Notes under the pieces: model-generated
What the model was told of the DNA's origin: nothing
Database searches by the model: none
The model's input: only the letters and a program-made list of their open reading frames with translations
Shown: positions 1 to 5,809 of the stretch, one piece after another
Position numbering within the stretch: position 1 is the first letter of the stretch
Layout of the letters: each line of letters opens with the position of its first letter
Position numbers and translations under genes: made by a program
From: Draconibacterium sp.
GTDB taxonomy: Bacteria; Bacteroidota; Bacteroidia; Bacteroidales; Prolixibacteraceae
Assembly (NCBI GenBank): GCA_015493625.1
Contig: WGCT01000164.1
Location: 1-6,139 of the forward strand
DNA length: 6,139 bases
Reading direction: 5' to 3'

Positions 1-18
1 GATGTGTATAAGAGACAG
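1..18. other. Residual Tn5 mosaic-end (transposase library adapter) sequence
   Basis: The first 18 bases, GATGTGTATAAGAGACAG, equal the 19-base Tn5 mosaic end used in tagmentation libraries without its leading A. An exact 18-base match placed at the very edge is best explained as untrimmed adapter carried into the assembly, not as a genomic transposon end: no transposase or other Tn5 sequence follows. Native sequence therefore probably begins at about position 19, leaving only 23 bases upstream of the first start codon, so the promoter of that gene cannot be seen. Confidence 0.95.
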
Positions 19-41
19 ATAAAATTCAAAACAGAAAAAAT

Positions 42-2705
42 ATGCATTATAAAGGATTTTACAGCCGGAGAGCTTTTTTTATTTCAGGATTATTGCTTTT
101 TATTTTTGCGAGTTTTCCAGGTTTTTCTCAAAAGGTAATAAAGAAAACGGCAGCACAACAGCGAATTAAATGGTTTAACGAGTTTGTAAATTTAGATAGC
201 AATTCGGTATTTAAGAGTTTGCCATGGCAATTTGTGGGGCCTGCAAATATAAGCGGAAGAATGACCGACGTTGAGGTGGTAACTCCCAAAGGCAAGAATT
301 ATACAATATATGTTGCCACTGCTTCGGGGGGGATTTGGAAAACCGAAAACGAGGGAGTAACGTGGAGACCTGTTTTTAAACACCAGATGACTGCATCGGT
401 TGGCGATATTGCACTCGATCCACAAAACCAAAATGTAATTTGGGCAGGAACGGGTGAGGCAAATATTTTCAGAAGCTCGAATGCCGGAGCAGGTGTTTAC
501 CGGTCGGAAGATGGTGGTGAAACGTGGACCCATCTTGGGTTAACCAATACGGGCACAATTTCCAGGATAATTGTTCATCCTCAGAATTCCGATATTGTTT
601 ATGTTGCTGCCGGTGGAAACGAGTGGACAAATAGCAAAGAACGGGGAGTTTATAAAACTACTGACGGAGGAAAATCGTGGGAAAAGATTTTGTATGTTGA
701 TGAAAAAACAGGTGCTTACGATTTAATAATGAATCCGGATAATCCGGAAATTATGTATGCCACTACCTGGCAGCGTATTCGTAAAAAATGGAACGACCCG
801 AGAACAGAAGCCGATTATACCGGAACTTCGATTTATAAAACAGTTGACGGTGGGAAAAACTGGAAAAATATTGATGCCGGTTTGCCGGAGCCAAATTATC
901 GCGGACGAATTGGCATCGACCTCTGCAAAGCATCGCCCAATGTAGTTTATGCTTTTGTCGATAATTACGAAAAGCTGGAGGAAGACAATGAATTAAACGA
1001 GTCAACCGATGCCTACGGTCGACCAAGTAGTGGGAGAATAAAAGGGGCAACTGTTTATCGCTCGAATAATGGTGGCGAAACGTGGAAACAGGTGAGTGAG
1101 CAAAACTCATATATGGAAGGGCTTTCGGGAACATACGGTTGGGTTTTCGGGCAAATTCGAGTCGATCCTGTGAACCCCGATAAAATTTATGTAATGGGTT
1201 TGGCTTTAAATGTTTCGGAAGACGGAGGAAAAACGTTTACCCGGTTGCGGGGCATGCATGGCGATAATCACGGTTTATGGATCGATCCGGCAAACCCAAA
1301 TTATATGGTAAATGTGAACGACGGAGGTGTTGCAATAACCTACGACGGTAAAAATTTTAGGCCGTTTTACGATAACTTGCCGGTGGCACAATTTTTTAAT
1401 GTGAACTTCGATATGGCAAAACCATTTCGCGTTTACGGGTCGGTGCAAGACCACGGCAGTTTTCAGGGTGAAGTAATTCTAAGGCGTGGACGCGACAAAA
1501 TTCCGACTGTCGATTTTAAACGCACTTCCGGTGGCGAAGGGAGCAATCACGCTTCAAATCCCGAAAACCCAAATATTTTATATTCGGCAGGTTTTTACGG
1601 AACCATTTCGCGAACAAATTTAAAAACCGGCAAACAAGAGACAATAATGCCGGAAAAACCTGAAGATGTGGATAAACTGCGCGGACAGTGGTTGGCCCCA
1701 TTTATTCTGTCGCCACACAACCCCGGAATTATTTACCACGGTACACAGTTTGTTTATCGCTCGATGAACGAAGGGAAAACATGGGAACGAATAAGCCCCG
1801 ATTTAACTTATAACGACAATAAGAAAAAAGGAGATATTCCATACCAAACCATCTTTACAATCTCGGAGTCGCCGTTGAAATTTGGTGTAATTTATGCCGG
1901 AACCGACGATGGTCGTGTGTGGATGACAAAGAATAGCGGCGAAGTGTGGAAAGAGATTAACAAAGGAATTGCATATCGAAAATGGGTTTCTCAACTCGAA
2001 GCTTCGCGGTTTGTAGAGGGCCGTGTTTATATGACCCAAAACGGTAAACGCGAAGACGATTTCGCTGCATACATTTGGAAATCGGACGATTATGGAGACA
2101 CGTGGATTGATATTACAGCAAATATTCCGTATGGCCCTGTTAATGTAATTCGAGAAGACCCCAAAAATGAAAATATACTTTATGTGGTAACCGATTATGG
2201 TGTATTTGTTTCGCTGAATGGTGGCGAAAGCTGGGAGACATTAACCGGCAATTTACCAACCGTTTATGTGCACGATTTGGTTATTCATCCGCGCGACGAT
2301 ATTGCCGTAATTGCTACACACGGTCGTGGAATTTGGGCACTCGATGTTCGGTTAATTCGTGATGTTGCTGCGGTTGACCCCGATACAGATTGCGCAATTC
2401 TCGATTTCGAAGATTGTATGTTGCCCTATAAGCAAAATAGACGTTATAGTTACTCATCAACCGAACTAAAGGCTCCTTTTTTTATGAATTCGAATGGAAA
2501 AGTAGAAGCTAAAATTATTAATTCAGACGAGGACATAATTAAGGAGATTGAGATAGAAGGAGAAAAAGGGTTAAATTCGGTAAGTTGGAATTTAATGGTT
2601 GAGGAGGAAACTTATGCTCGCGAGGGGAATTACAAACTTCAGCTTGAAGGAGAGGGGTTTTCGGTGTCGAAAAATTTTAAATTAAAAAAATACAGCAAGG
2701 AATAG
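42..2705 (+). CDS. Secreted Asp-box (BNR-like) beta-propeller protein, sortilin/VPS10-like 'glycosyl hydrolase' group
   Basis: The 887-residue product starts with a signal peptide: basic start, hydrophobic stretch at about residues 11-27, likely cleavage after Ser29 with Gln30 as new N-terminus. An N-terminal motif WQFVGPANISGR (62-73) opens the propeller. At least ten Asp-box repeats (S/T-x-D/N-x-G-x-T/S-W) are visible, ending near residues 108, 162, 213, 274, 348, 399, 581, 636, 688 and 731, consistent with one or two multi-bladed propellers. Residues 400-570 hold only degenerate boxes, for example around 431-442. THGRGIWALD (759-768) closes the propeller, and about 800-887 looks like a beta-sandwich tail with GLNSVSWNL. 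Such proteins are often annotated as glycosyl hydrolases from their propeller alone; I see no proof of catalysis, and a binding or scaffolding role is equally possible. The ATG at 42 is chosen because it gives an intact signal peptide. No frameshift is seen. The fold is confident, the function is not. Confidence 0.9.
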   Translation: MHYKGFYSRRAFFISGLLLFIFASFPGFSQKVIKKTAAQQRIKWFNEFVNLDSNSVFKSLPWQFVGPANISGRMTDVEVVTPKGKNYTIYVATASGGIWKTENEGVTWRPVFKHQMTASVGDIALDPQNQNVIWAGTGEANIFRSSNAGAGVYRSEDGGETWTHLGLTNTGTISRIIVHPQNSDIVYVAAGGNEWTNSKERGVYKTTDGGKSWEKILYVDEKTGAYDLIMNPDNPEIMYATTWQRIRKKWNDPRTEADYTGTSIYKTVDGGKNWKNIDAGLPEPNYRGRIGIDLCKASPNVVYAFVDNYEKLEEDNELNESTDAYGRPSSGRIKGATVYRSNNGGETWKQVSEQNSYMEGLSGTYGWVFGQIRVDPVNPDKIYVMGLALNVSEDGGKTFTRLRGMHGDNHGLWIDPANPNYMVNVNDGGVAITYDGKNFRPFYDNLPVAQFFNVNFDMAKPFRVYGSVQDHGSFQGEVILRRGRDKIPTVDFKRTSGGEGSNHASNPENPNILYSAGFYGTISRTNLKTGKQETIMPEKPEDVDKLRGQWLAPFILSPHNPGIIYHGTQFVYRSMNEGKTWERISPDLTYNDNKKKGDIPYQTIFTISESPLKFGVIYAGTDDGRVWMTKNSGEVWKEINKGIAYRKWVSQLEASRFVEGRVYMTQNGKREDDFAAYIWKSDDYGDTWIDITANIPYGPVNVIREDPKNENILYVVTDYGVFVSLNGGESWETLTGNLPTVYVHDLVIHPRDDIAVIATHGRGIWALDVRLIRDVAAVDPDTDCAILDFEDCMLPYKQNRRYSYSSTELKAPFFMNSNGKVEAKIINSDEDIIKEIEIEGEKGLNSVSWNLMVEEETYAREGNYKLQLEGEGFSVSKNFKLKKYSKE

Positions 2706-2707
2706 TG

Positions 2708-2715
2708 TATTTTTG
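2708..2715 (+). promoter_or_regulatory. Candidate Bacteroidota -7 promoter element for the small alpha/beta hydrolase gene
   Basis: TATTTTTG fits the Bacteroidota -7 consensus TAnnTTTG exactly. It lies just after the stop codon of the propeller gene and 24 bases before the ATG at 2740. I find no TTG-type -33 element at the expected distance, and the region is AT-rich, so a chance match cannot be excluded. If real, it gives a very short leader and lets this gene be transcribed apart from the propeller gene. Confidence 0.4.
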
Positions 2716-2739
2716 TGTGAACATCAATGAAGTTGTTTT

Positions 2740-3474
2740 ATGAGACTGCTGTTTTTAAAACTTTCAATATTTATTTTTGTGTTCCCGGGAATGGTTTATG
2801 CACAACAATCGAAACCTGTTGTATATTTAATTCCGGGGCAGGGTGCCGATTGCCGATTGTTTAAAAATTTAAAAATCGACAGTAGTTTCGAAACAAAGTA
2901 TATTCACTATTTTACCCCTTCCGAAGAGTGGAATTTAAAGGGGTTTGCGCATGCACTGGCAGGTCAAATCGATACCTCGCGCACCTTTTATTTAATTGGT
3001 GTGTCGCTTGGTGGAATGTTGGCAACCGAGATGGGCGACTTCCTGAATCCTAAGAAAATAATTATAATCTCGAGCGCGCAAAACAGAAAAGAGTTTCCTT
3101 TTCGCTACCGGATACAGAAAAGAGTTCATGTTTACGAATGGTTTCCCGGAAATATTGTAAAAAAAGGAGCACTCTTTTTACAGCCCATTATTGAGCCCGA
3201 CAGAAACGCCGACAAAGATGTATTTGTAAGTATGTTGCAGAATAAAGACCCTCTTTTTTTAGAGCGTACTGTAGCAATGATTATTGAGTGGGAACGAGTG
3301 GATTACAGAAAAGATATTATTCATATTCATGGCGATAACGACCATACAATTCCCATAAAGAATGTGAAATTCACCTATAAAATAGAGGGTGGCTCGCATA
3401 TGATGGTGCTTACCCGCGGAGCGGAAATTAGCGAATTGGTTAATCGAATTCTGTTAAACAAAGAAGTCCAATAA
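2740..3474 (+). CDS. Exported alpha/beta hydrolase
   Basis: The 244-residue protein has a signal peptide (hydrophobic residues about 3-20) with likely cleavage VYA|QQS after Ala21. The mature part opens with VVYLIPGQGADCRLF (27-41), matching the first strand and oxyanion loop of a hydrolase group whose members read 'IPGxGADxRxF'. The nucleophile elbow is GVSLGG, with Ser89 as nucleophile. HGDNDHTIP (197-205) offers Asp201 as the acid, and EGGSHMMV (216-223) offers His220 as the base, so the triad looks complete. The length is normal for a single-domain hydrolase with a small cap (about residues 115-190). The substrate, possibly an ester, amide or lipid, cannot be read from sequence. Relatives I recall are often cytoplasmic, so the signal peptide is notable. 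It starts 34 bases after the propeller gene and has no Shine-Dalgarno sequence. Confidence 0.88.
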   Translation: MRLLFLKLSIFIFVFPGMVYAQQSKPVVYLIPGQGADCRLFKNLKIDSSFETKYIHYFTPSEEWNLKGFAHALAGQIDTSRTFYLIGVSLGGMLATEMGDFLNPKKIIIISSAQNRKEFPFRYRIQKRVHVYEWFPGNIVKKGALFLQPIIEPDRNADKDVFVSMLQNKDPLFLERTVAMIIEWERVDYRKDIIHIHGDNDHTIPIKNVKFTYKIEGGSHMMVLTRGAEISELVNRILLNKEVQ

Positions 3475-3492
3475 TTTTTTATAGATATTTGG

Positions 3493-3500
3493 TATATTTG
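3493..3500 (+). promoter_or_regulatory. Candidate Bacteroidota -7 promoter element for the DUF900-like gene
   Basis: TATATTTG matches TAnnTTTG exactly. It ends 27 bases before the ATG at 3528 and sits in the 53-base gap between the two hydrolase genes. No TTG-type -33 element is seen about 20 bases upstream, only a T-run at 3475-3480. The leader just before the ATG is A-rich (GAAAAATG) and lacks a Shine-Dalgarno sequence, as is usual in this phylum. Confidence 0.45.
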
Positions 3501-3527
3501 AAAGTGATATTTACTTAACATAGAAAA

Positions 3528-4613
3528 ATGAAAAGTTTTATAAAAACAAAACGAATACCTCTTTTTAGTCTGATAGTGCTGTTGTTTGTAGTAGAAACGG
3601 TGCAGGCACAAATTGAAACAACTTCATTTAATCAGTCGGAATTTTCAAAAGATGAATCGGTTTATTTCTTCACTAATCGCCCGATTGTTGTTAAAAAGGA
3701 TAACTCGTTTACTTTTAAAAACAGTTCGACCAAACAAACCAACACGCTCTATTTTTGTACCTATAATTTTAAGACCGATTCAATTGAGTTAAATTTCAGA
3801 GCAATAAATTTCTCGGATAAATACCCAACTGGGAAAGTGAAAAATAATTTTTTATACGATATGTATAAACGCCGACGGATTGATCAAGGAATTAAAAATT
3901 TTTATTTCGTTGTTGGTGGCTACGGAAAAACATTCGATAAGCAAGTGCATAGTTACATGCAACGGTTGAAAGGCAGATATGGTAAATCGTTATTCGGAAA
4001 AGTAGCTATTGTTACTTTTGCCTGGGGAACAGAAGAGGATGTATATCAATATTATAATGCCGTCAGGAAATCGAAAAATGGTGCGGCCGACTTTGCTATT
4101 TTTGAACACATGCTCGAAGAGTTTGTATCCGATACAACATTTTTTAAAACACATCCCAACGACTTAACCATCGACATTCTCTTCTCTTCGATGGGGAATA
4201 ATCTGTTTAAAGAGTATATGGAACGACGAAAAGCACAGAATATTCCACTTAAAAAAGTTTATAATCGTATTCTCTTTTTTGGAAGTGTTGCTCCGCGAAA
4301 TTCTTTCGAAAAGGGAAAAGCTTTTTATGATTTAAACCAAATGACCGACACAGTTGATGTTTATGTAAACTCGAAAGATATATTGTTGAAAATGTCGAGC
4401 CTGGCACATTTAAAAAGCCGAATGGGAAATAAAGGTCCAAAAAATCCCGAAAAACTCCCCGGCTACATTAATATTATTGATGTAACCAACCTGATAACCA
4501 AAGAAGATATGGCAAAAATGGGTCACGACTATTTGCTTACCAATCCGGTTTTGCAAGATCAGATATTGACAAATATTGAAGCAAATGTGGAGAGCAAAAA
4601 AAAGAAGAAATAA
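3528..4613 (+). CDS. Exported DUF900-like alpha/beta hydrolase of unknown function
   Basis: The 361-residue product has a signal peptide (hydrophobic about residues 10-22) with likely cleavage VQA|QIE after Ala27. Its features follow the order of DUF900 alpha/beta hydrolases: an entry strand VYFFTNRPIV (45-54), an oxyanion-loop region FYFVVGGYGKTF (125-136), a strand VTFAWGT (162-168) in place of the usual FSWPS-like motif, a nucleophile elbow FSSMGN (219-224) with Ser221, a strand FFGSVAPR (250-257), an acid motif VYVNSKDILL with Asp284, and a base motif MGHDYLL with His333. The triad seems intact. Two family hallmarks differ: the usual HGY reads GGY (130-132), and the residue before the nucleophile is Ser instead of His. 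The C-terminus is a lysine tail (K357-K361) encoded by an eight-base A-run, where a length error could hide. The substrate is unknown. It follows another exported hydrolase and precedes a lipoprotein gene. The family call rests on motif recognition only. Confidence 0.82.
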   Translation: MKSFIKTKRIPLFSLIVLLFVVETVQAQIETTSFNQSEFSKDESVYFFTNRPIVVKKDNSFTFKNSSTKQTNTLYFCTYNFKTDSIELNFRAINFSDKYPTGKVKNNFLYDMYKRRRIDQGIKNFYFVVGGYGKTFDKQVHSYMQRLKGRYGKSLFGKVAIVTFAWGTEEDVYQYYNAVRKSKNGAADFAIFEHMLEEFVSDTTFFKTHPNDLTIDILFSSMGNNLFKEYMERRKAQNIPLKKVYNRILFFGSVAPRNSFEKGKAFYDLNQMTDTVDVYVNSKDILLKMSSLAHLKSRMGNKGPKNPEKLPGYINIIDVTNLITKEDMAKMGHDYLLTNPVLQDQILTNIEANVESKKKKK

Positions 4614-4678
4614 CAGTTAATGTTGAAAGGCAAAAATAAGGTTAGAGATTCCATTCTCACTCATTAAAAATATTTGTT

Positions 4679-4686
4679 TAGTTTTG
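4679..4686 (+). promoter_or_regulatory. Candidate Bacteroidota -7 promoter element for the lipoprotein gene
   Basis: TAGTTTTG matches TAnnTTTG and ends 16 bases before the ATG at 4703, which would give an unusually short leader. A second, imperfect form (AATATTTG, 4669-4676) lies ten bases upstream and could be the true element. No clear -33 partner is seen. The 88-base gap between genes is the widest on the + strand, which supports separate initiation here, but chance in AT-rich DNA is possible. Confidence 0.35.
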
Positions 4687-4702
4687 GTCTTAAATTTTAA
4701 TT

Positions 4703-5578
4703 ATGGTATTCAGAAAACTTTTATGGGTTGCACTTTTTGCAACTCTTTTAGCCGGTTGTGGCGCACCTAAACTGGTAACTTCATCAAAAACAGATGCCGA
4801 AACTTTTGAGGCGGCAGGGGATTTTGCACAGGCCACCGAAGCGTGGAAACGTTATTTTGAACAGACTGATATTGAAAAAACGGCAGGAGCCGATTTTGCT
4901 CACGCAGCAAAAATAGCTTATAAAAACGGCGATATAGAGCTGGCCCTGAGTTGGTTCGATCAGGCACGTTATAAGAATTATGCCGATGCTGAAATGTATA
5001 TTCTGCTTGCAGAAATTTTCAGACAAAAAAAGAATATCTCGAAAGAGTTAACAGCGTTGGAGTATGTTGCCGAAAATTACAGCAATGAAAGAGGCAAAAT
5101 TGACAGTCGTCTTTTTGACGTTTATATTGAAATTAAATCGCCCGAAAAAGCATTGCAGGTTTGGCAACGGCTCAATGAAAACTCAAAAAGTGAATTGCCA
5201 AAACTAAATAGTTACTTTCTTCTTCAGCAAGATTTGGATAACAGTGCCGTTTGCGATTCGGTTGCCGGGGTTATTTTAACAAAAGATCCTCAAAATGTTG
5301 AGGCACTCGAGTGGTTTGGCAAAAAATACTATTGGCGCGGCGAGAACCGTTATAAACGCGAGATGGCCAAATACGAAAAAAAGAAAACCACAAAACAGTA
5401 TAAAATTCTTTTAAAGGAGCTCGACAAATCGACAGCCGATTTTAAGCGTTCGCTTAACTATTTCAATAAACTATGGAAAATTGAACCCGGTAAAAAATAT
5501 GCCGGTTACTTTGCCAATATTTATGCTCGTTTTGGAAATAAAAAGAAATCGGATTATTATAAGAAATTCATGAAATAA
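4703..5578 (+). CDS. TPR-like repeat lipoprotein
   Basis: The 291-residue product begins with a lipoprotein signal: KLLWVALFATLLAGC, lipobox LAGC, lipidated Cys19. The next residues (GAPKLV) lack the acidic/lysine surface-export signal described for Bacteroidota lipoproteins, so a periplasm-facing anchor is more likely than surface display. The rest is helical with TPR-like helix pairs at about 33-54 (AAGDFAQATEAWKRYF), 66-90 (KNGDIELALSWFDQA), 95-126, 134-158 (PEKALQVWQRL) and 246-288. A lysine-rich helix occupies about 214-245 and interrupts the repeats. TPR proteins usually bind partner proteins; no partner is named by the sequence. Part of its layout recalls the TPR lipoproteins of gliding or envelope complexes, but I see nothing that ties it to one. 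It is the last + strand gene before a convergent gap and lacks a Shine-Dalgarno sequence. The lipoprotein call is confident, the repeat count approximate. Confidence 0.85.
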   Translation: MVFRKLLWVALFATLLAGCGAPKLVTSSKTDAETFEAAGDFAQATEAWKRYFEQTDIEKTAGADFAHAAKIAYKNGDIELALSWFDQARYKNYADAEMYILLAEIFRQKKNISKELTALEYVAENYSNERGKIDSRLFDVYIEIKSPEKALQVWQRLNENSKSELPKLNSYFLLQQDLDNSAVCDSVAGVILTKDPQNVEALEWFGKKYYWRGENRYKREMAKYEKKKTTKQYKILLKELDKSTADFKRSLNYFNKLWKIEPGKKYAGYFANIYARFGNKKKSDYYKKFMK

Positions 5579-5608
5579 CCATTGAAACGTGCATGGCTTT
5601 TTATGAGG

Positions 5609-5755
5609 TTAGTTTGGTATAATAACTAAAAATACTGAACTCCCTTCATCACATTGGAGCGTCTCAACATCTGTAAATAATTTTAATGAATTTTCAGTCC
5701 ACTTTTAGTCCAAGCTAACCGACTTTCGGTTGGAGCTCAATCCTATTTTAATCAT
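5609..5755 (-). other. Possible decayed small ORF with one internal stop (speculative)
   Basis: Reading the - strand from an ATG at 5755 gives 16 residues (MIKIGLSSNRKSVSLD), then TAA at 5707-5705. The same frame then continues for 31 open codons (KWTENSLKLFTDVETLQ and onward) to a TAA at 5611-5609. Forty-nine codons with a single stop could be a remnant gene or chance. No homologue is recognised, and there is no promoter or ribosome site. This lies in the 223-base gap (5579-5801), which otherwise holds no gene. Confidence 0.12.
5713..5737. repeat. Inverted repeat (stem-loop) in the convergent intergenic gap
   Basis: AACCGA (5717-5722) and TCGGTT (5726-5731) pair around a CTT loop. The flanking AGCT (5713-5716) and AGCT (5734-5737) extend the stem to ten base pairs with a two-base GG bulge on one side. 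It is the most GC-rich point of the gap. No T-run follows closely on either strand, so it is not a classical intrinsic terminator, though its place between convergent genes suggests a role in transcript ends. Confidence 0.5.
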
Positions 5756-5784
5756 AGTATTTTAGTTTAAACAACTTCAATACA

Positions 5785-5809
5785 ATCCTTAAAAAAGTGT
5801 GTTAAGGAT
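5785..5809 (-). terminator. Possible weak terminator hairpin overlapping the FKBP stop codon
   Basis: ATCCTTAA (5785-5792) and TTAAGGAT (5802-5809) form a perfect eight-base inverted repeat with a nine-base loop. The right arm contains the last sense codons and the TAA stop of the - strand FKBP gene (5804-5802). The - strand then reads TGTATTGAAG, a poor T-tract; in the + direction the arm is followed by GAAGTGC, with no T-tract. The symmetry is certain, its function as a terminator is a guess. Confidence 0.3.

Noticed and set aside
1..18. End of a genomic Tn5-like transposon
   Set aside because: Only the bare mosaic end is present, exactly at the contig edge, with no transposase or cargo; library adapter explains it better.
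763..1134. 123-codon open frame on the - strand inside the propeller gene
   Set aside because: It lies wholly within a well-supported + strand gene, has no recognisable domain or leader, and its composition reflects the antisense of Asp-box repeats.
4645..4658. GAGA/TCTC hairpin between the DUF900-like and lipoprotein genes as a terminator
   Set aside because: The stem is only four pairs with no T-tract, well within chance.
4784..5026. Open frames on the - strand inside the lipoprotein gene
   Set aside because: They are antisense to a clear lipoprotein/TPR reading frame and show no motif of their own.
42..5578. A defence, toxin-antitoxin, secondary-metabolite or CRISPR system
   Set aside because: No nuclease, helicase, antitoxin, synthase or regularly spaced repeats are visible; all genes encode envelope-targeted propeller, hydrolase or TPR proteins.
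5615..5625. GGTATAATAAC as a sigma-70-like -10 box
   Set aside because: Bacteroidota primary sigma factors use a different -7 element, there is no matching upstream box, and no gene starts downstream on this strand.
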